A stretch of 64,000 bases of DNA, from contig NZ_FNFQ01000007.1 in assembly GCF_900101175.1 (NCBI RefSeq), positions 186,001 through 250,000 on the forward strand, in the 5' to 3' direction. A model generated the notes under the pieces. That model was not told where the DNA came from, searched no databases, and saw only the letters and a list, made by a program, of their open reading frames with translations. Positions 1 through 7,813 of this stretch are shown here, piece by piece. This DNA is from Stenotrophomonas pavanii. GTDB taxonomy: Bacteria; Pseudomonadota; Gammaproteobacteria; Xanthomonadales; Xanthomonadaceae. Within the stretch, counting starts at the first letter, position 1; each line of letters opens with the position of its first letter. Both the position numbers and the translations under genes were made by a program.

Positions 1-276
1 CCTAGAGGGGTTGGGTTCCATGCCTTCCGCCACACCATCGCCACAGAGCTCCACCATCAGAACGTCCCTGACGAAGATATTGCTCTGATCACGGGCCACT
101 CCGTCAGCAAGCGCGTGCCAGTGCTTCACGAGGCCTACTTCCACAAGAAGCCCGCCGTGATGCGCAGGAAGCAGATAGAGACCTTGGAGAAATACAGGCC
201 TGCGGTAGTGCTTCCTGTCTACGCCAAGGGGCAGTTCAAGCGCTGCTTGAAGGACAATAAGAGGTTCTATCCCTGA
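1..276 (+). CDS. Tyrosine (phage-type) integrase, C-terminal end only
   Basis: The window opens inside this gene in frame 1 and reads to a TGA at 274-276. The 91 visible residues carry the end of a tyrosine recombinase catalytic domain: HAFRHT gives an H-x-x-R box, ITGHS gives the second histidine, and HEAYFHKK gives the likely nucleophilic tyrosine. Such enzymes cut and join DNA at an attachment site, often a tRNA or tmRNA 3' end. The gene runs toward the accessory genes that follow and fits an island integrase sitting next to the attachment gene left of the window. Its specificity cannot be read from this fragment. Confidence 0.85.
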   Translation, partial: PRGVGFHAFRHTIATELHHQNVPDEDIALITGHSVSKRVPVLHEAYFHKKPAVMRRKQIETLEKYRPAVVLPVYAKGQFKRCLKDNKRFYP

Positions 277-333
277 TGTGTCCGAAAGTCAGTGGTAGGC
301 TGTCATCCTTGCAACCCCCTTTCGTTCTAGCCG

Positions 334-1899
334 ATGAACTTCCCTAAATCTCAGAAGACTGGTCGACAAGCAGAGCTTGCAGTAGAACAAGCCTTTTTAG
401 AGTGGGATTGGAATGTTGGACACGATCAGATAGACATTGGTTACGACCTGTGCATCACCCCCGATCACACTGTCTACCACGGCATTCACTTTCTAGCACA
501 AGTGAAAGCGACCTCTGTCGAGTCCAGAGGAAGCCGAATCACTGCTCAAGTTTCCAAGAACCGATTGCGGCAGTATGCGAACAATGTGCTCCCGGTCTTC
601 ATTTTGAGGGTGACCCCCGACCGTTCCATTTACTGGATTCACGCTCAAGAGTGGGCGAAGGGCAATCAAGAAAAGCTGATCGGCGATGGCAAAGGCGTGG
701 TCACGTTCGACCATTCAAAGGTCCTCAGTGACCGTGAAGGCTTTGAACGCTATCTGTGGGACATCGTAGAGCCTATTCTTCAAACCCGAGATCCGCTATC
801 CATCGGAGATCAGCCATCTATTGATCTAGCAAAGCGCAGCGCCCGAAGAGCGCCCCCGGGTTCGGGCGAAAGCAAGACTCAGAAAGTGCAGGAGCTCTCG
901 AAGGGGCTTTCTCGGTTGGATCTATCCTTCACACCAGTCGGAACGGCCGAGAACATAGCCCTGGTCCGAGACGCATATCTGTATGGCCTGCCACGCACAT
1001 TTGATGTAAAAGACTTCAAGCTTGCGCCTCTCCCCGGCTTCCAGGATCAAATGAAGCCGCTACTTGCCCATGGCAAGCTCACCATGAAGACGAAAGCAGC
1101 CACCCAAGGCCATGTCCTCGTATGTCCAGGCCAGGAATATTCCGTCTTGGCGCAGGAAGTGAGCTTAGCTGCTGAGCTATTCAACGGCACCGCAGGAGCA
1201 GGCATTACGAATGAGTCTCTCCCATCACCATTGACGATCATCATTCGGTGCACGGTTGTAGAGACATCACTGAAGGCAGAAATCAACCTTAGCATCAGGG
1301 GCTCCGCAATATACGGCGTCGCGCTAAAGGAGATTCATACGCTCGCCCCTCTAGCAACGTGGGCTGACCAGATTGCTGCCGAAGACGCAATGATGCTGAC
1401 TTTGGACTTCAATGGGATCCGCCAGCCACTGCACCCTTCTGTGTCACCCATCGGTCAGATGCTTCCTGTGTTCCAGCGCATCAGAAGCCTGAGCAGACTC
1501 CATATGATTTGTCGCGCCCTCAACTCCCCCGTCATACTCGAAAATTCAGACGTGTTCTCCGAAGAGGACTTCCAGGATATCGACTTTGGCTTCGATCTTC
1601 TGAGGGGCGTACAGAGATCCGTTACCCTTAATACTATGGAAGTCGATTCAGTGGGCCCGGAGGCGCGCAAGTTCATAACTGTTCCTGGCGAATTTCTCAT
1701 TCAGACACATTGGCAACTGGATGTGGCTGGGAAGGCGCTCGGTCACTTCCCAGTCGAGATCCATATGACTGGCTATGCCTTTGAAAGCACCGCAGACCCC
1801 AAGAAGCTCAAGATTGTCAAAGGTAGCAATGGGCAAGCTTGGGTTAGCTACAAGAAACATGATGCAGCCGGGCACCATATCATTCGGCGGAAGACGTAG
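334..1899 (+). CDS. DUF4365-domain protein, probable nuclease-fold, 521 aa
   Basis: The first ~130 residues match the DUF4365 pattern. DIGYDLCI (about residues 34-41) is followed by FLAQVKAT (53-60), which places D38 and Q56-x-K58 as a PD-(D/E)xK-like active site. The family is common in defence and mobile regions, and this fold is typical of nucleases. The remaining ~390 residues have no domain I recognise. ATG 334 has only a poor ribosome site. The gene lies in the island between the integrase and an NYN-domain gene and may act on foreign nucleic acid. That role is inferred from fold and location only. Confidence 0.7.
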   Translation: MNFPKSQKTGRQAELAVEQAFLEWDWNVGHDQIDIGYDLCITPDHTVYHGIHFLAQVKATSVESRGSRITAQVSKNRLRQYANNVLPVFILRVTPDRSIYWIHAQEWAKGNQEKLIGDGKGVVTFDHSKVLSDREGFERYLWDIVEPILQTRDPLSIGDQPSIDLAKRSARRAPPGSGESKTQKVQELSKGLSRLDLSFTPVGTAENIALVRDAYLYGLPRTFDVKDFKLAPLPGFQDQMKPLLAHGKLTMKTKAATQGHVLVCPGQEYSVLAQEVSLAAELFNGTAGAGITNESLPSPLTIIIRCTVVETSLKAEINLSIRGSAIYGVALKEIHTLAPLATWADQIAAEDAMMLTLDFNGIRQPLHPSVSPIGQMLPVFQRIRSLSRLHMICRALNSPVILENSDVFSEEDFQDIDFGFDLLRGVQRSVTLNTMEVDSVGPEARKFITVPGEFLIQTHWQLDVAGKALGHFPVEIHMTGYAFESTADPKKLKIVKGSNGQAWVSYKKHDAAGHHIIRRKT

Positions 1900-1950
1900 T
1901 CAGCAGCAAGCTGTCGCACCACATATGCTCTACGCGATAAGGAAATCAAC

Positions 1951-2721
1951 ATGGCTCAACCGCAAGAATCGACCGTCGCAGTAATGATCGACTGCGACAA
2001 CGTTGCTCCCGAAATCGTGGACTTCGCGCTCCTCATGGCTGCACAGGCCGGGCGCGTAACGCTTCGACGGGGCTATGGCAATCGCACTACCTTGGGCAAC
2101 TCTTGGCAAGAGGCCCTGGTTCGCCAGGCCTTCACTCCATGTCTTCAGTTCCAATATGCAGCGAAGAAGAACACCTCCGATATCGCCCTGGCCTTGGATG
2201 CCCTGGAAGCGCTCTTCGATCAGCGGGCAGATATCTTCTGCTTGGTAACCAGCGACTCGGACTTTGCCTACCTCTGCCGAAAGCTCCGTGAGCGCGGCGC
2301 CACGGTTCTGATCGTAGGCGAAGCAAAGACCCCCGATGCATTGCGCAATGCCTGTGATCAGTTCTTCGAGTGGTCCGCCCAAGAAGCCTCATCGCCAGAG
2401 CCGCCTGATCTTCAGGACCCGCCGCACCCAGCTGACCACAGTAGCGAAGCCAAGACCACCGGCAGCGCGCCGCTTCCGAAGCGCCGTCCTCGCTTCGTCA
2501 TCGAGGCTGTCTCACTACTTGCCGGTAGCACACCAGAGGGCAAGGTAAGCCTCAACTCCTTAGGCTCCTATCTGAAGCGAGCAGATTCCGGCTTCTCGCC
2601 TGGCATCTATGGGCATTCCGGTCTTCTCAACATGGTGAAGACCTACGATCTCCTGTCGCTCAAGCAGGAAGAGAATGGGCAGTGGTCGGTGAGCCTGGCG
2701 CCTAAGCCAGAGACAGCCTGA
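1951..2721 (+). CDS. NYN-domain (LabA/DUF88-type) ribonuclease with C-terminal OST-HTH/LOTUS domain
   Basis: 256 aa. Residues ~9-140 form an NYN PIN-like domain. The acidic residues expected for metal binding are visible: D14 and D16 in IDCDN, D77 in NTSDIAL, and D102 and D104 in TSDSDF. After a Pro/Ala-rich linker (~145-180), residues 181-250 read as an OST-HTH (LOTUS) winged helix, which in other proteins binds RNA. The pairing is known for bacterial LabA-like proteins, and RNA cleavage is the expected activity. An AAGGA precedes ATG 1951 at a workable distance. It follows the DUF4365 gene by 51 bp and probably shares its transcript. Confidence 0.8.
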   Translation: MAQPQESTVAVMIDCDNVAPEIVDFALLMAAQAGRVTLRRGYGNRTTLGNSWQEALVRQAFTPCLQFQYAAKKNTSDIALALDALEALFDQRADIFCLVTSDSDFAYLCRKLRERGATVLIVGEAKTPDALRNACDQFFEWSAQEASSPEPPDLQDPPHPADHSSEAKTTGSAPLPKRRPRFVIEAVSLLAGSTPEGKVSLNSLGSYLKRADSGFSPGIYGHSGLLNMVKTYDLLSLKQEENGQWSVSLAPKPETA

Positions 2722-2754
2722 CGCGAGCCACCACTCCCGTTTGGCGAATTGCCC

Positions 2755-2780
2755 AAAAAAGGCCCCGCATCTGCGGGGCC
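2755..2780 (-). terminator. Rho-independent terminator
   Basis: On the minus strand the self-complementary ggccccgca/tgcggggcc (2761-2780) is followed by six T residues (2755-2760). It ends transcription of the small secreted-protein gene at 2788-3087. It may also slow transcripts arriving from the NYN gene, but no T-run lies on that side. Confidence 0.85.
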
Positions 2781-2787
2781 CTAGTCT

Positions 2788-3087
2788 TCAGTAGCCGTAA
2801 CCAGATCGACGCTGTTGCGCCCTCGGCTGGTTGTAGGGGCTACCGTATGGATTGCTCTGCGTTGGCTTGTAAGGATCTACAGTCCCGGACTTCCCGTTGT
2901 AGGGGTTGTAATTTCCTTGGGTGCTGTAGTTGTCCAGCTTGGTGGAATTCGCATTGCTACGGTGGTGAGGCTGGACGTAGGTACCGTCCGAGCGATAGTG
3001 CCCCTTCACCGCATGGCTCTGAGCCGAAACGGCAAAAGAGGCAATCAGAGCGAAGCCTGCGGCTACAGTCAGTGGAATTCTTTTCAT
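2788..3087 (-). CDS. Small secreted protein, Asn/Tyr/Pro-rich
   Basis: ATG at 3087 is chosen because AAGGGG lies 5 nt upstream; an upstream TTG (3105) has no comparable site. The 99-aa product starts MKRIPLTVAAGFALIASFAVSAQS, a clear Sec signal peptide. The mature part begins HYRSDGTYVQPHHRSN and continues with N-P-Y, S-T-x-G-N and NPYNGKSG repeats. Low-complexity proteins of this pattern are frequent in proteobacteria and phage-derived islands. I know of no assigned function. It is transcribed alone and ended by the hairpin at 2755-2780. Confidence 0.75.
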   Translation of the reverse strand: MKRIPLTVAAGFALIASFAVSAQSHAVKGHYRSDGTYVQPHHRSNANSTKLDNYSTQGNYNPYNGKSGTVDPYKPTQSNPYGSPYNQPRAQQRRSGYGY

Positions 3088-3246
3088 ATTTCCCCTTGAA
3101 TTCAAATGCTCCGAATCAGTTCAAATTCAGCTGCAGATCGAGCATACATACAAAATACAAAGAGCGATAGGCGGCGATAGAGCACCACTTTACTTAAATC
3201 AAAATCGTGCTATCTATATTTCAAATTAAAAGCACGGAACTAATTT

Positions 3247-3393
3247 ATGTTAATGATTGCACTTGCCATAGTTATTTATGCACTTCTGCTGTATCTCACT
3301 TTTAAAAAGAAACTCGATTCACCATCCCAAGAGAACAAGCAATCTGGAAACGCCAAATCCAACCAGGAGGATCGCGATATAAATAGAAATTAA
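3247..3393 (+). CDS. Possible 48-aa single-pass membrane peptide
   Basis: An ATG at 3247 opens 48 codons. The first ~18 residues (LMIALAIVIYALLLYLTF) form one hydrophobic helix, followed by KKK and a hydrophilic, charged tail. That layout suits a small inner-membrane protein. Upstream DNA is AT-rich and only a weak GGA site precedes the ATG. It overlaps the convergent gene at 3319-3612 by 75 bp, which argues for caution. Confidence 0.35.
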   Translation: MLMIALAIVIYALLLYLTFKKKLDSPSQENKQSGNAKSNQEDRDINRN

Positions 3394-3612
3394 GGTTGTT
3401 CGCATCTTGATTAACGTCCTACCCACCTGCATAACGCTTAGGTAAATGCTATCAGCAATAAATGTAATCGCTATCACGAACGCTAAGCCGATGCCGATGC
3501 GCAATCCTAAACTAAGCGCCGGATTGTTTATGACAGGACAGACAATCCACAGCACGGCGGAGACGACCGCTGCAACCCCAATAAGACCAACTGCGTCGCT
3601 TTTTTTCCACAT
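3319..3612 (-). CDS. Hypothetical membrane protein, three predicted helices
   Basis: The ATG at 3612 (the fourth codon of a longer frame from 3621) has AAAGGG about 9 nt upstream and is preferred; the 3621 start sits on top of that site. The 97-aa product has hydrophobic segments near residues 8-25, 33-53 and 75-92, with a basic stretch between the second and third. I do not recognise a family. The DNA here is distinctly AT-rich compared with the genome after 7 kb, as expected for island DNA. Its neighbours are also unassigned. Confidence 0.5.
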   Translation of the reverse strand: MWKKSDAVGLIGVAAVVSAVLWIVCPVINNPALSLGLRIGIGLAFVIAITFIADSIYLSVMQVGRTLIKMRTTLISIYIAILLVGFGVSRLLVLLGW

Positions 3613-3638
3613 TCGGACCATTCCCTTTTATTGAAAAA

Positions 3639-3860
3639 TTAAGCATTCCATCTTTGCAAGTTATTTAATCTGGTGAGATAGACCAAACCACCGATCATCA
3701 TATCGGCCAGGAATCTGGATTCTTTAGAGACAACTAGATTCCACCGAAGACCCCATGCTTTGTCATCATAAATCAGGTAACACCAGCAATTGAAAAGTGC
3801 AGTAAAGAGCCCCGCAGAGTTCTTTCGGGCATCCTTAGGGTTGCAGAGCTTAGCTATCAA
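3639..3860 (-). CDS. Doubtful 73-aa ORF at the end of the defence-like operon
   Basis: A TTG-initiated frame overlaps the last codons of the gene at 3850-4650 by 11 bp, a geometry that would allow translational coupling. The product has no motif I recognise. Start codon, composition and length make it a weak call; it may be a degraded downstream gene. Confidence 0.2.
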   Translation of the reverse strand: MIAKLCNPKDARKNSAGLFTALFNCWCYLIYDDKAWGLRWNLVVSKESRFLADMMIGGLVYLTRLNNLQRWNA

Positions 3861-4650
3861 ATGATGGGATTACGGAGCGTAATCCACTCATGTCACCCGG
3901 AAACAAAGGGGGAAGTCCATCTGGCACTCTCCTCCAAGCCAACTCCACAAACTCTCTATCCTGCTCGAAAGTGTGCATGACCCTGAACTCTGTCACTCCG
4001 ATGGCGAGAGCTCTTCTCTTGTTGTGCAGGCTCGTTGCACGGAACTGGATTGTCCGCATGAGTAGAGAGTAGAGGGACCGCTTCGCCTCAGAGTTTATCT
4101 GAGACGCGATGGCCTGAAGCTGGGGCTGCTTCTCTATGTTTGGAATCAGTTCCAGCATCCCAATCAGCTGGGCCTTGTTAGTCTTTGAGTTGAAACTCAC
4201 TGAGCAGCACTTACACAGCAGCTTCAAGTCAGCAACCTTCATCCGCTGCAACAATGAAGAAACGGATGGCGGCTGAGACGGCACGGGCTGAGGAAAGTTG
4301 AGCGGGAAGCGACCCAGTTCCGAGAAGACCGATAGCCATTCCTCATGCTCAAGCCATCGCCAAGAACGACCTTCGAAGTAGTTCTCCCATACGTGCTCGT
4401 AGTATCCGTGAGCATTCAAGAAGCCTCCTTCAACAGCCATGATGTAGTCCTTGATGGCGTCTACGTCTTCCGCAGGGATACCCGACACCTTCGCCATCGC
4501 TTGGTCGAACACGGCGTCGTAGCAATCGAACACGTCATCGCTTGGCGTGATTTCGAGCGCCTTGTATGCAGCCTCTTGCGGCACCTGACCTTGAGGAGCA
4601 GTTGGACGCCTTGCCCCCACAAGCGACTTCAGAAAGCCAACGATCCCCAT
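3850..4650 (-). CDS. Hypothetical protein with SAP-like segment, last gene of HEPN/Abi_C operon
   Basis: 266 aa. Most of the protein is unfamiliar. Residues ~130-170 (core MKVADLKLLCKCCSV then NKAQLIGMLE) have the helix-extension-helix look of a SAP motif, which in other proteins binds DNA. Residues 35-110 are acidic and helical, with several Trp/Tyr (WENYFEGRSWRWLEHEEW). A G-rich ribosome site (GGGGGG) lies just before ATG 4650, 9 bp after the stop of the Abi_C gene, so the two are one transcript. Role unknown; the context suggests a sensor or adaptor in an antiphage operon. Confidence 0.6.
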   Translation of the reverse strand: MGIVGFLKSLVGARRPTAPQGQVPQEAAYKALEITPSDDVFDCYDAVFDQAMAKVSGIPAEDVDAIKDYIMAVEGGFLNAHGYYEHVWENYFEGRSWRWLEHEEWLSVFSELGRFPLNFPQPVPSQPPSVSSLLQRMKVADLKLLCKCCSVSFNSKTNKAQLIGMLELIPNIEKQPQLQAIASQINSEAKRSLYSLLMRTIQFRATSLHNKRRALAIGVTEFRVMHTFEQDREFVELAWRRVPDGLPPLFPGDMSGLRSVIPSFDS

Positions 4651-4659
4651 AGCTCCCCC

Positions 4660-5493
4660 CTAAGCCTTCAGCCTACTTGTACCGCTCTTCTTGCGTTCCT
4701 TCCAGGTCTCCACAACAAACAAGCACAGTGAGTGCGCGGAGTGGACAACTAGTCGAGCATGGCGCGGAGCGACCTTATACGTGCGCTTGTGCTGCCCGTG
4801 GGCACTACCCGCATGAGTCCGGAAGGCGCCGATGCCATCAATGATCGAGCTAAGCCCCGCGAGAACTCGCTTGAGGTCATCATCTTCCAGCTGCTCAGGC
4901 GACAGTTTGAGGTGCTTGGCGACCACTACCCAAAGCGGCTTGACGGTCTGATTTGAAGGTAGCTCAAGGCCTTCCGTCGCGATGTAGTGCTTGCACAACG
5001 CCTCAACAATCGCACATGCCGCCGTAACCGCTGCGGCTGGGTCGGATTCAATGAACCTGACGGCGCGCTCGAACTCCTCTTCAACTTCCGAGACAGAGAA
5101 CTCCTTTAGCGCTTCGCCGAACGCCTTGCTCGGAGCAGTGACCGAGTGCGCCCCCAGAATGCGGCCACCGAAACCGTAAGACAGCTGGTAGCGTGCAAGG
5201 GCCTCAGTGATCCGCTTACGAGCGTTGAGCTTCTTCTCTGGCTCCCAAGACGGGACCTCGCCATCCATGATGTCTTCGATGAGGTTGCCCAGAATGGAGA
5301 AGGACCTAGATACGTCCTCCCTACCCTCTCTGATCAGCCAATTCGTCACCTTATCGACGCAGTTGCCTTCCGGAACGTCCCCGGAAGCGCCTGCTTCATA
5401 CAGCATCGTTTCCAAGCGTCGATGACTGTAGTAGTAGGAACCCACAACGTCACCGACTGTTATCGCGAGCGGCTTAGGGAACTCTTTCAACAT
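4660..5493 (-). CDS. Abortive-infection family protein with Abi_C domain
   Basis: I start the gene at ATG 5493, which has CAGGGG 7 nt upstream. A longer open frame to 5742 lies over the preceding gene and is rejected. The product is 277 aa. Residues ~150-265 match the Abi_C domain (PF14355): AxxxVEALCKHYI, then KPLWVVVAKHLKL, then IGAFRTHAGSAHG, then HARLVVHSAHSLCLFVVETW. R225 and H232 in the RTHAGSAH stretch resemble HEPN-type active-site residues. Abi_C proteins occur in phage-exclusion systems and are thought to shut down the infected cell. The N-terminal half is unassigned. Third gene of a four-gene operon. Confidence 0.75.
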   Translation of the reverse strand: MLKEFPKPLAITVGDVVGSYYYSHRRLETMLYEAGASGDVPEGNCVDKVTNWLIREGREDVSRSFSILGNLIEDIMDGEVPSWEPEKKLNARKRITEALARYQLSYGFGGRILGAHSVTAPSKAFGEALKEFSVSEVEEEFERAVRFIESDPAAAVTAACAIVEALCKHYIATEGLELPSNQTVKPLWVVVAKHLKLSPEQLEDDDLKRVLAGLSSIIDGIGAFRTHAGSAHGQHKRTYKVAPRHARLVVHSAHSLCLFVVETWKERKKSGTSRLKA

Positions 5494-5504
5494 AGCAACC
5501 CCTG

Positions 5505-5810
5505 TCAGTAGGCGGTTGGCGTCGAAGACAACGCCGCCTGTCCGTAGAGCATGAATACACTCCCCAGCGCGTAGATGATCCAGCCGAACAAGGGCCGCAC
5601 GAAGCCGATAAGAATCAGCCCGAAGAGCATCGGGATCGCTGTGATTCCCAGGTGGTAGGCCCAAGTAGAGGGGATCGTGCCTAGAGATGCTGGCGACTGC
5701 TCGAACCGAACCAGCAGACCGAACGACAGCCATGCAAGCCACGGCCCGACGACAAGAAGAGCGAGTCCGTGCAGCACTCTAGTGCGCATTCTGATCTTTG
5801 TGAGCGGCAC
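5505..5810 (-). CDS. Small membrane protein in HEPN/Abi_C operon
   Basis: 101 aa with three hydrophobic segments (about residues 12-33, 48-66 and 68-90) and a basic N-terminus. GTG at 5810 is supported by GAGGAG ~11 nt upstream, inside the end of the HEPN gene; an in-frame ATG at 5789 has no good site. It begins 3 bp after the HEPN stop and ends 11 bp before the Abi_C start, so translation is probably coupled. I recognise no family. Membrane partners are common in abortive systems, so a membrane-damaging or anchoring role is possible, but this is inference. Confidence 0.65.
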   Translation of the reverse strand: MPLTKIRMRTRVLHGLALLVVGPWLAWLSFGLLVRFEQSPASLGTIPSTWAYHLGITAIPMLFGLILIGFVRPLFGWIIYALGSVFMLYGQAALSSTPTAY

Positions 5811-5813
5811 GAA

Positions 5814-6827
5814 TCAGAACTCCTCTTCCGCAGACGGTCCCTCTTCCTCGGCTGGTGGTGCCATCGCTTCGGCAATCTTGCGGTCCATCTCGTTCGCGAA
5901 GGCCAGAACCTGAGCCGAAAGAGTCGAGATCGCATCGACTGTTACAGCGTGCTCAACGCCATCGACCGTCTGGCCGCTTCGATGAACTATGTCGTGACGG
6001 ATCTTGATTGCCTCGGTGAACCCCTCCACGCTAGGGATACGAATTTTGAAGGCGAACTGGTATAGCGAGGCGACCTTGTCCCAGCGATGCCACACCGTCG
6101 TCTGCATGTGGGAACGAATTTTCGTTCTTGCAAACCCAATTGGATCGCTGATATCCAAAACGGTATGCAGCTTCACATCTTCATTTCGGAAGTGGGGGTG
6201 ATCAGTTATCAAGCGCCTTACCACGTCCTCGTCGTGATCAACCCAGTAGACAAGGGTCTCCCACAGAAATGTCTCCAGAGAACTGATGACCGATGCGAAC
6301 ACCAAATTTCTCGCAGTCACCTCTGCGAACGCATCACCACCTAAGCCCAAGACCGCATTGATATCACCTAAGCGGCCTTCCAATCTGACGGTTGGCTCGT
6401 TCCGATCATCAACGAAAACATCCTCATCAGGTCTGTAGTAGGTGAGCTGAGTGGGGGCCCAATCCGGCCCCTGGTCAGACACGAGTTCGTCAGCGACTGC
6501 CTCAATCAGACCTTCATCAACCAGTCCTTCGAAGCGGCTGAAGAGCTGGTCGTGAGCATCATAAGGGCCTCCATTCACATAGAAGTAGTCCCCCATGTCG
6601 CTGCTATACGGGGTCTCCATGGCGGGATCGCAGTAGCGTTGCAAGAACCACCGACGCATCGCGTTGGCAATTTGATCGTTCGTCGCCTGCATCGATCCAA
6701 GCCAATCGTTGTTGACCTCGTGCGTCAGCAGGTCAGAGAAAGCCTCATCAGGAGCAGTTCGGGCGAGCTTGGCCGCCCTAGCTTGCTCCAATGCCTCTCG
6801 AACCCGTGGAGGAATCTGAGTGCTCAC
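5814..6827 (-). CDS. HEPN-domain protein, first gene of putative defence operon
   Basis: 337 aa from GTG 6827, with AAGGA 6 nt upstream. The C-terminal third holds IKIRHDIVHRSG, in which R277-x4-H282 is the R-x4-H signature of HEPN ribonucleases. A helical segment with SSLETFLWETLVYW (~182-195) fits the other conserved HEPN helix. The N-terminal ~170 residues are acidic and unfamiliar, and the tail is Glu-rich. HEPN proteins usually cut RNA and often act as toxins in toxin-antitoxin or abortive-infection systems. It leads three co-directional genes spaced 3, 11 and 9 bp apart. Confidence 0.7.
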   Translation of the reverse strand: MSTQIPPRVREALEQARAAKLARTAPDEAFSDLLTHEVNNDWLGSMQATNDQIANAMRRWFLQRYCDPAMETPYSSDMGDYFYVNGGPYDAHDQLFSRFEGLVDEGLIEAVADELVSDQGPDWAPTQLTYYRPDEDVFVDDRNEPTVRLEGRLGDINAVLGLGGDAFAEVTARNLVFASVISSLETFLWETLVYWVDHDEDVVRRLITDHPHFRNEDVKLHTVLDISDPIGFARTKIRSHMQTTVWHRWDKVASLYQFAFKIRIPSVEGFTEAIKIRHDIVHRSGQTVDGVEHAVTVDAISTLSAQVLAFANEMDRKIAEAMAPPAEEEGPSAEEEF

Positions 6828-6994
6828 ATAGCGTCCTTGCAGATGTCTTGGCGTGGTTCTCAGTATCGCCGATGCCCAAGGCTTGCGCTGCGCCGCCCAA
6901 CCAAATTAGGATCATGTATCGTTCAAGGTATCGTCGCGCTAACGGTCGCCACCCCAATATTATGAGTGGAATCAGTGAGTTACAGGTCTTTTGA

Positions 6995-7017
6995 GACCTC
7001 TCCGCCCACCTCCACCA
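6995..7017 (+). other. Candidate island right attachment site: tmRNA (ssrA) 3'-end remnant
   Basis: The sequence ends cacctccacca at 7017, matching the acceptor end of bacterial tmRNA: CACCUCC would pair with a 5' GGGGGUG, followed by ACCA. No tmRNA body precedes it. A strong terminator follows at 7045-7086, as would follow an original ssrA gene. tmRNA 3' ends are classic targets for tyrosine integrases, and an integrase lies at the far left. I infer that the intact ssrA is left of the window. Confidence 0.55.
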
Positions 7018-7044
7018 TTTGCCGGTCCAGTCGGGACCAAAACG

Positions 7045-7086
7045 AAGCCGGAACCCGAGGAAATCAAGGGTCTCCGGCTTTTTTTT
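7045..7086 (+). terminator. Rho-independent terminator, probably the original ssrA terminator
   Basis: aagccgga (7045-7052) pairs with tccggctt (7073-7080), and an inner ccc/ggg can extend the stem. Eight T residues run from 7079 to 7086. No gene on this strand lies just upstream except the tmRNA-like tail at 6995-7017, so the terminator was probably separated from its gene by the island. The 365 bp between 6828 and 7193 hold only these two items and no further gene. Confidence 0.8.
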
Positions 7087-7193
7087 GTCCAATGTTGCCC
7101 AGGCTCCCATTGCAGGCCGTACGACCTCGGGGGCACATCCAGCGCTTGGAATGCGTCGCCTAGAAGTACTGCAAATCTTAGAGGAGCGACAGC

Positions 7194-7610
7194 CTATTGC
7201 CGCTCCATCGTTGGCCGTCCACCGGCAGGCCAGGCGATGCGATAGGCCAGGACATCGCCAGCAGCGACCGTCAAGTTCTGGAACGTTGAGACGTTCTGGC
7301 AAAGACCGCCACCGGCCTCAAGCTTAAGAAAGTAGGTTCCAGGCACCACGTGCATGCTGACCGATTCGCCTGGCTTCAACGCAACGACCTTCTGGTTGTC
7401 TATCAGGATGTCGAACGAGCAGCCACCGCCAGCAAACCCTTTATCACGAGTCACGTTGATGGCTGCCGAGCGATCGGGACTGCTTTCAAGGTAACTGGCG
7501 TCGTACAACCGACCGGCTGACACAGCCTTCGCTGTCCCCGGGGCTACTGCCGTTGAGGAACATCCGGTGGCAAGCAGGACCAAGAACCCCAGAGCCGAAA
7601 TCTTCTTCAT
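7194..7610 (-). CDS. Small lipoprotein, paralogue of the gene at 7814
   Basis: 138 aa. The signal MKKISALGFLVLLATGC has a lipobox (LATG-C). The mature part carries INVTRDKGFAGGGCSFDILIDNQ and a later GGGLCQN, which line up with ITVTRDVGFVGSGCYMGVMVDG and GRGLCG in the next gene. The paired cysteines are shared and could form a disulfide in the envelope. The arrangement of short beta strands (binding of a small ligand or protein partner) is a guess; I know no function for this family. It is divergent from its paralogue, with the start codons 203 bp apart. Confidence 0.75.
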   Translation of the reverse strand: MKKISALGFLVLLATGCSSTAVAPGTAKAVSAGRLYDASYLESSPDRSAAINVTRDKGFAGGGCSFDILIDNQKVVALKPGESVSMHVVPGTYFLKLEAGGGLCQNVSTFQNLTVAAGDVLAYRIAWPAGGRPTMERQ

Positions 7611-7813
7611 GCGTCCTCCCTGTAGGCCTGCGAGTCTACCCGGCCGACAAGTTCAAGGAAAATCTGCCCGTCCGAGGCAAGAAGCCGGATCCCGTTACGA
7701 CCGGGGTTCCGGCCATCTTCGTCCCTGCAAGCCTGGAAGGCTGTAACTCCAGCCCCTTTTAATTGCATCATTCCGGCCATCGAGACCCCGATCTCCGCCA
7801 AGGAAGAACTGTG

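Noticed and set aside
1930..2382. A 150-codon minus-strand frame over the NYN gene
   Set aside because: It is antisense to the NYN-domain gene, which has conserved acidic residues and a ribosome site.
4660..5742. A 360-aa version of the Abi_C protein
   Set aside because: The extra 83 residues lie over the 101-aa membrane protein gene; ATG 5493 has a strong ribosome site.
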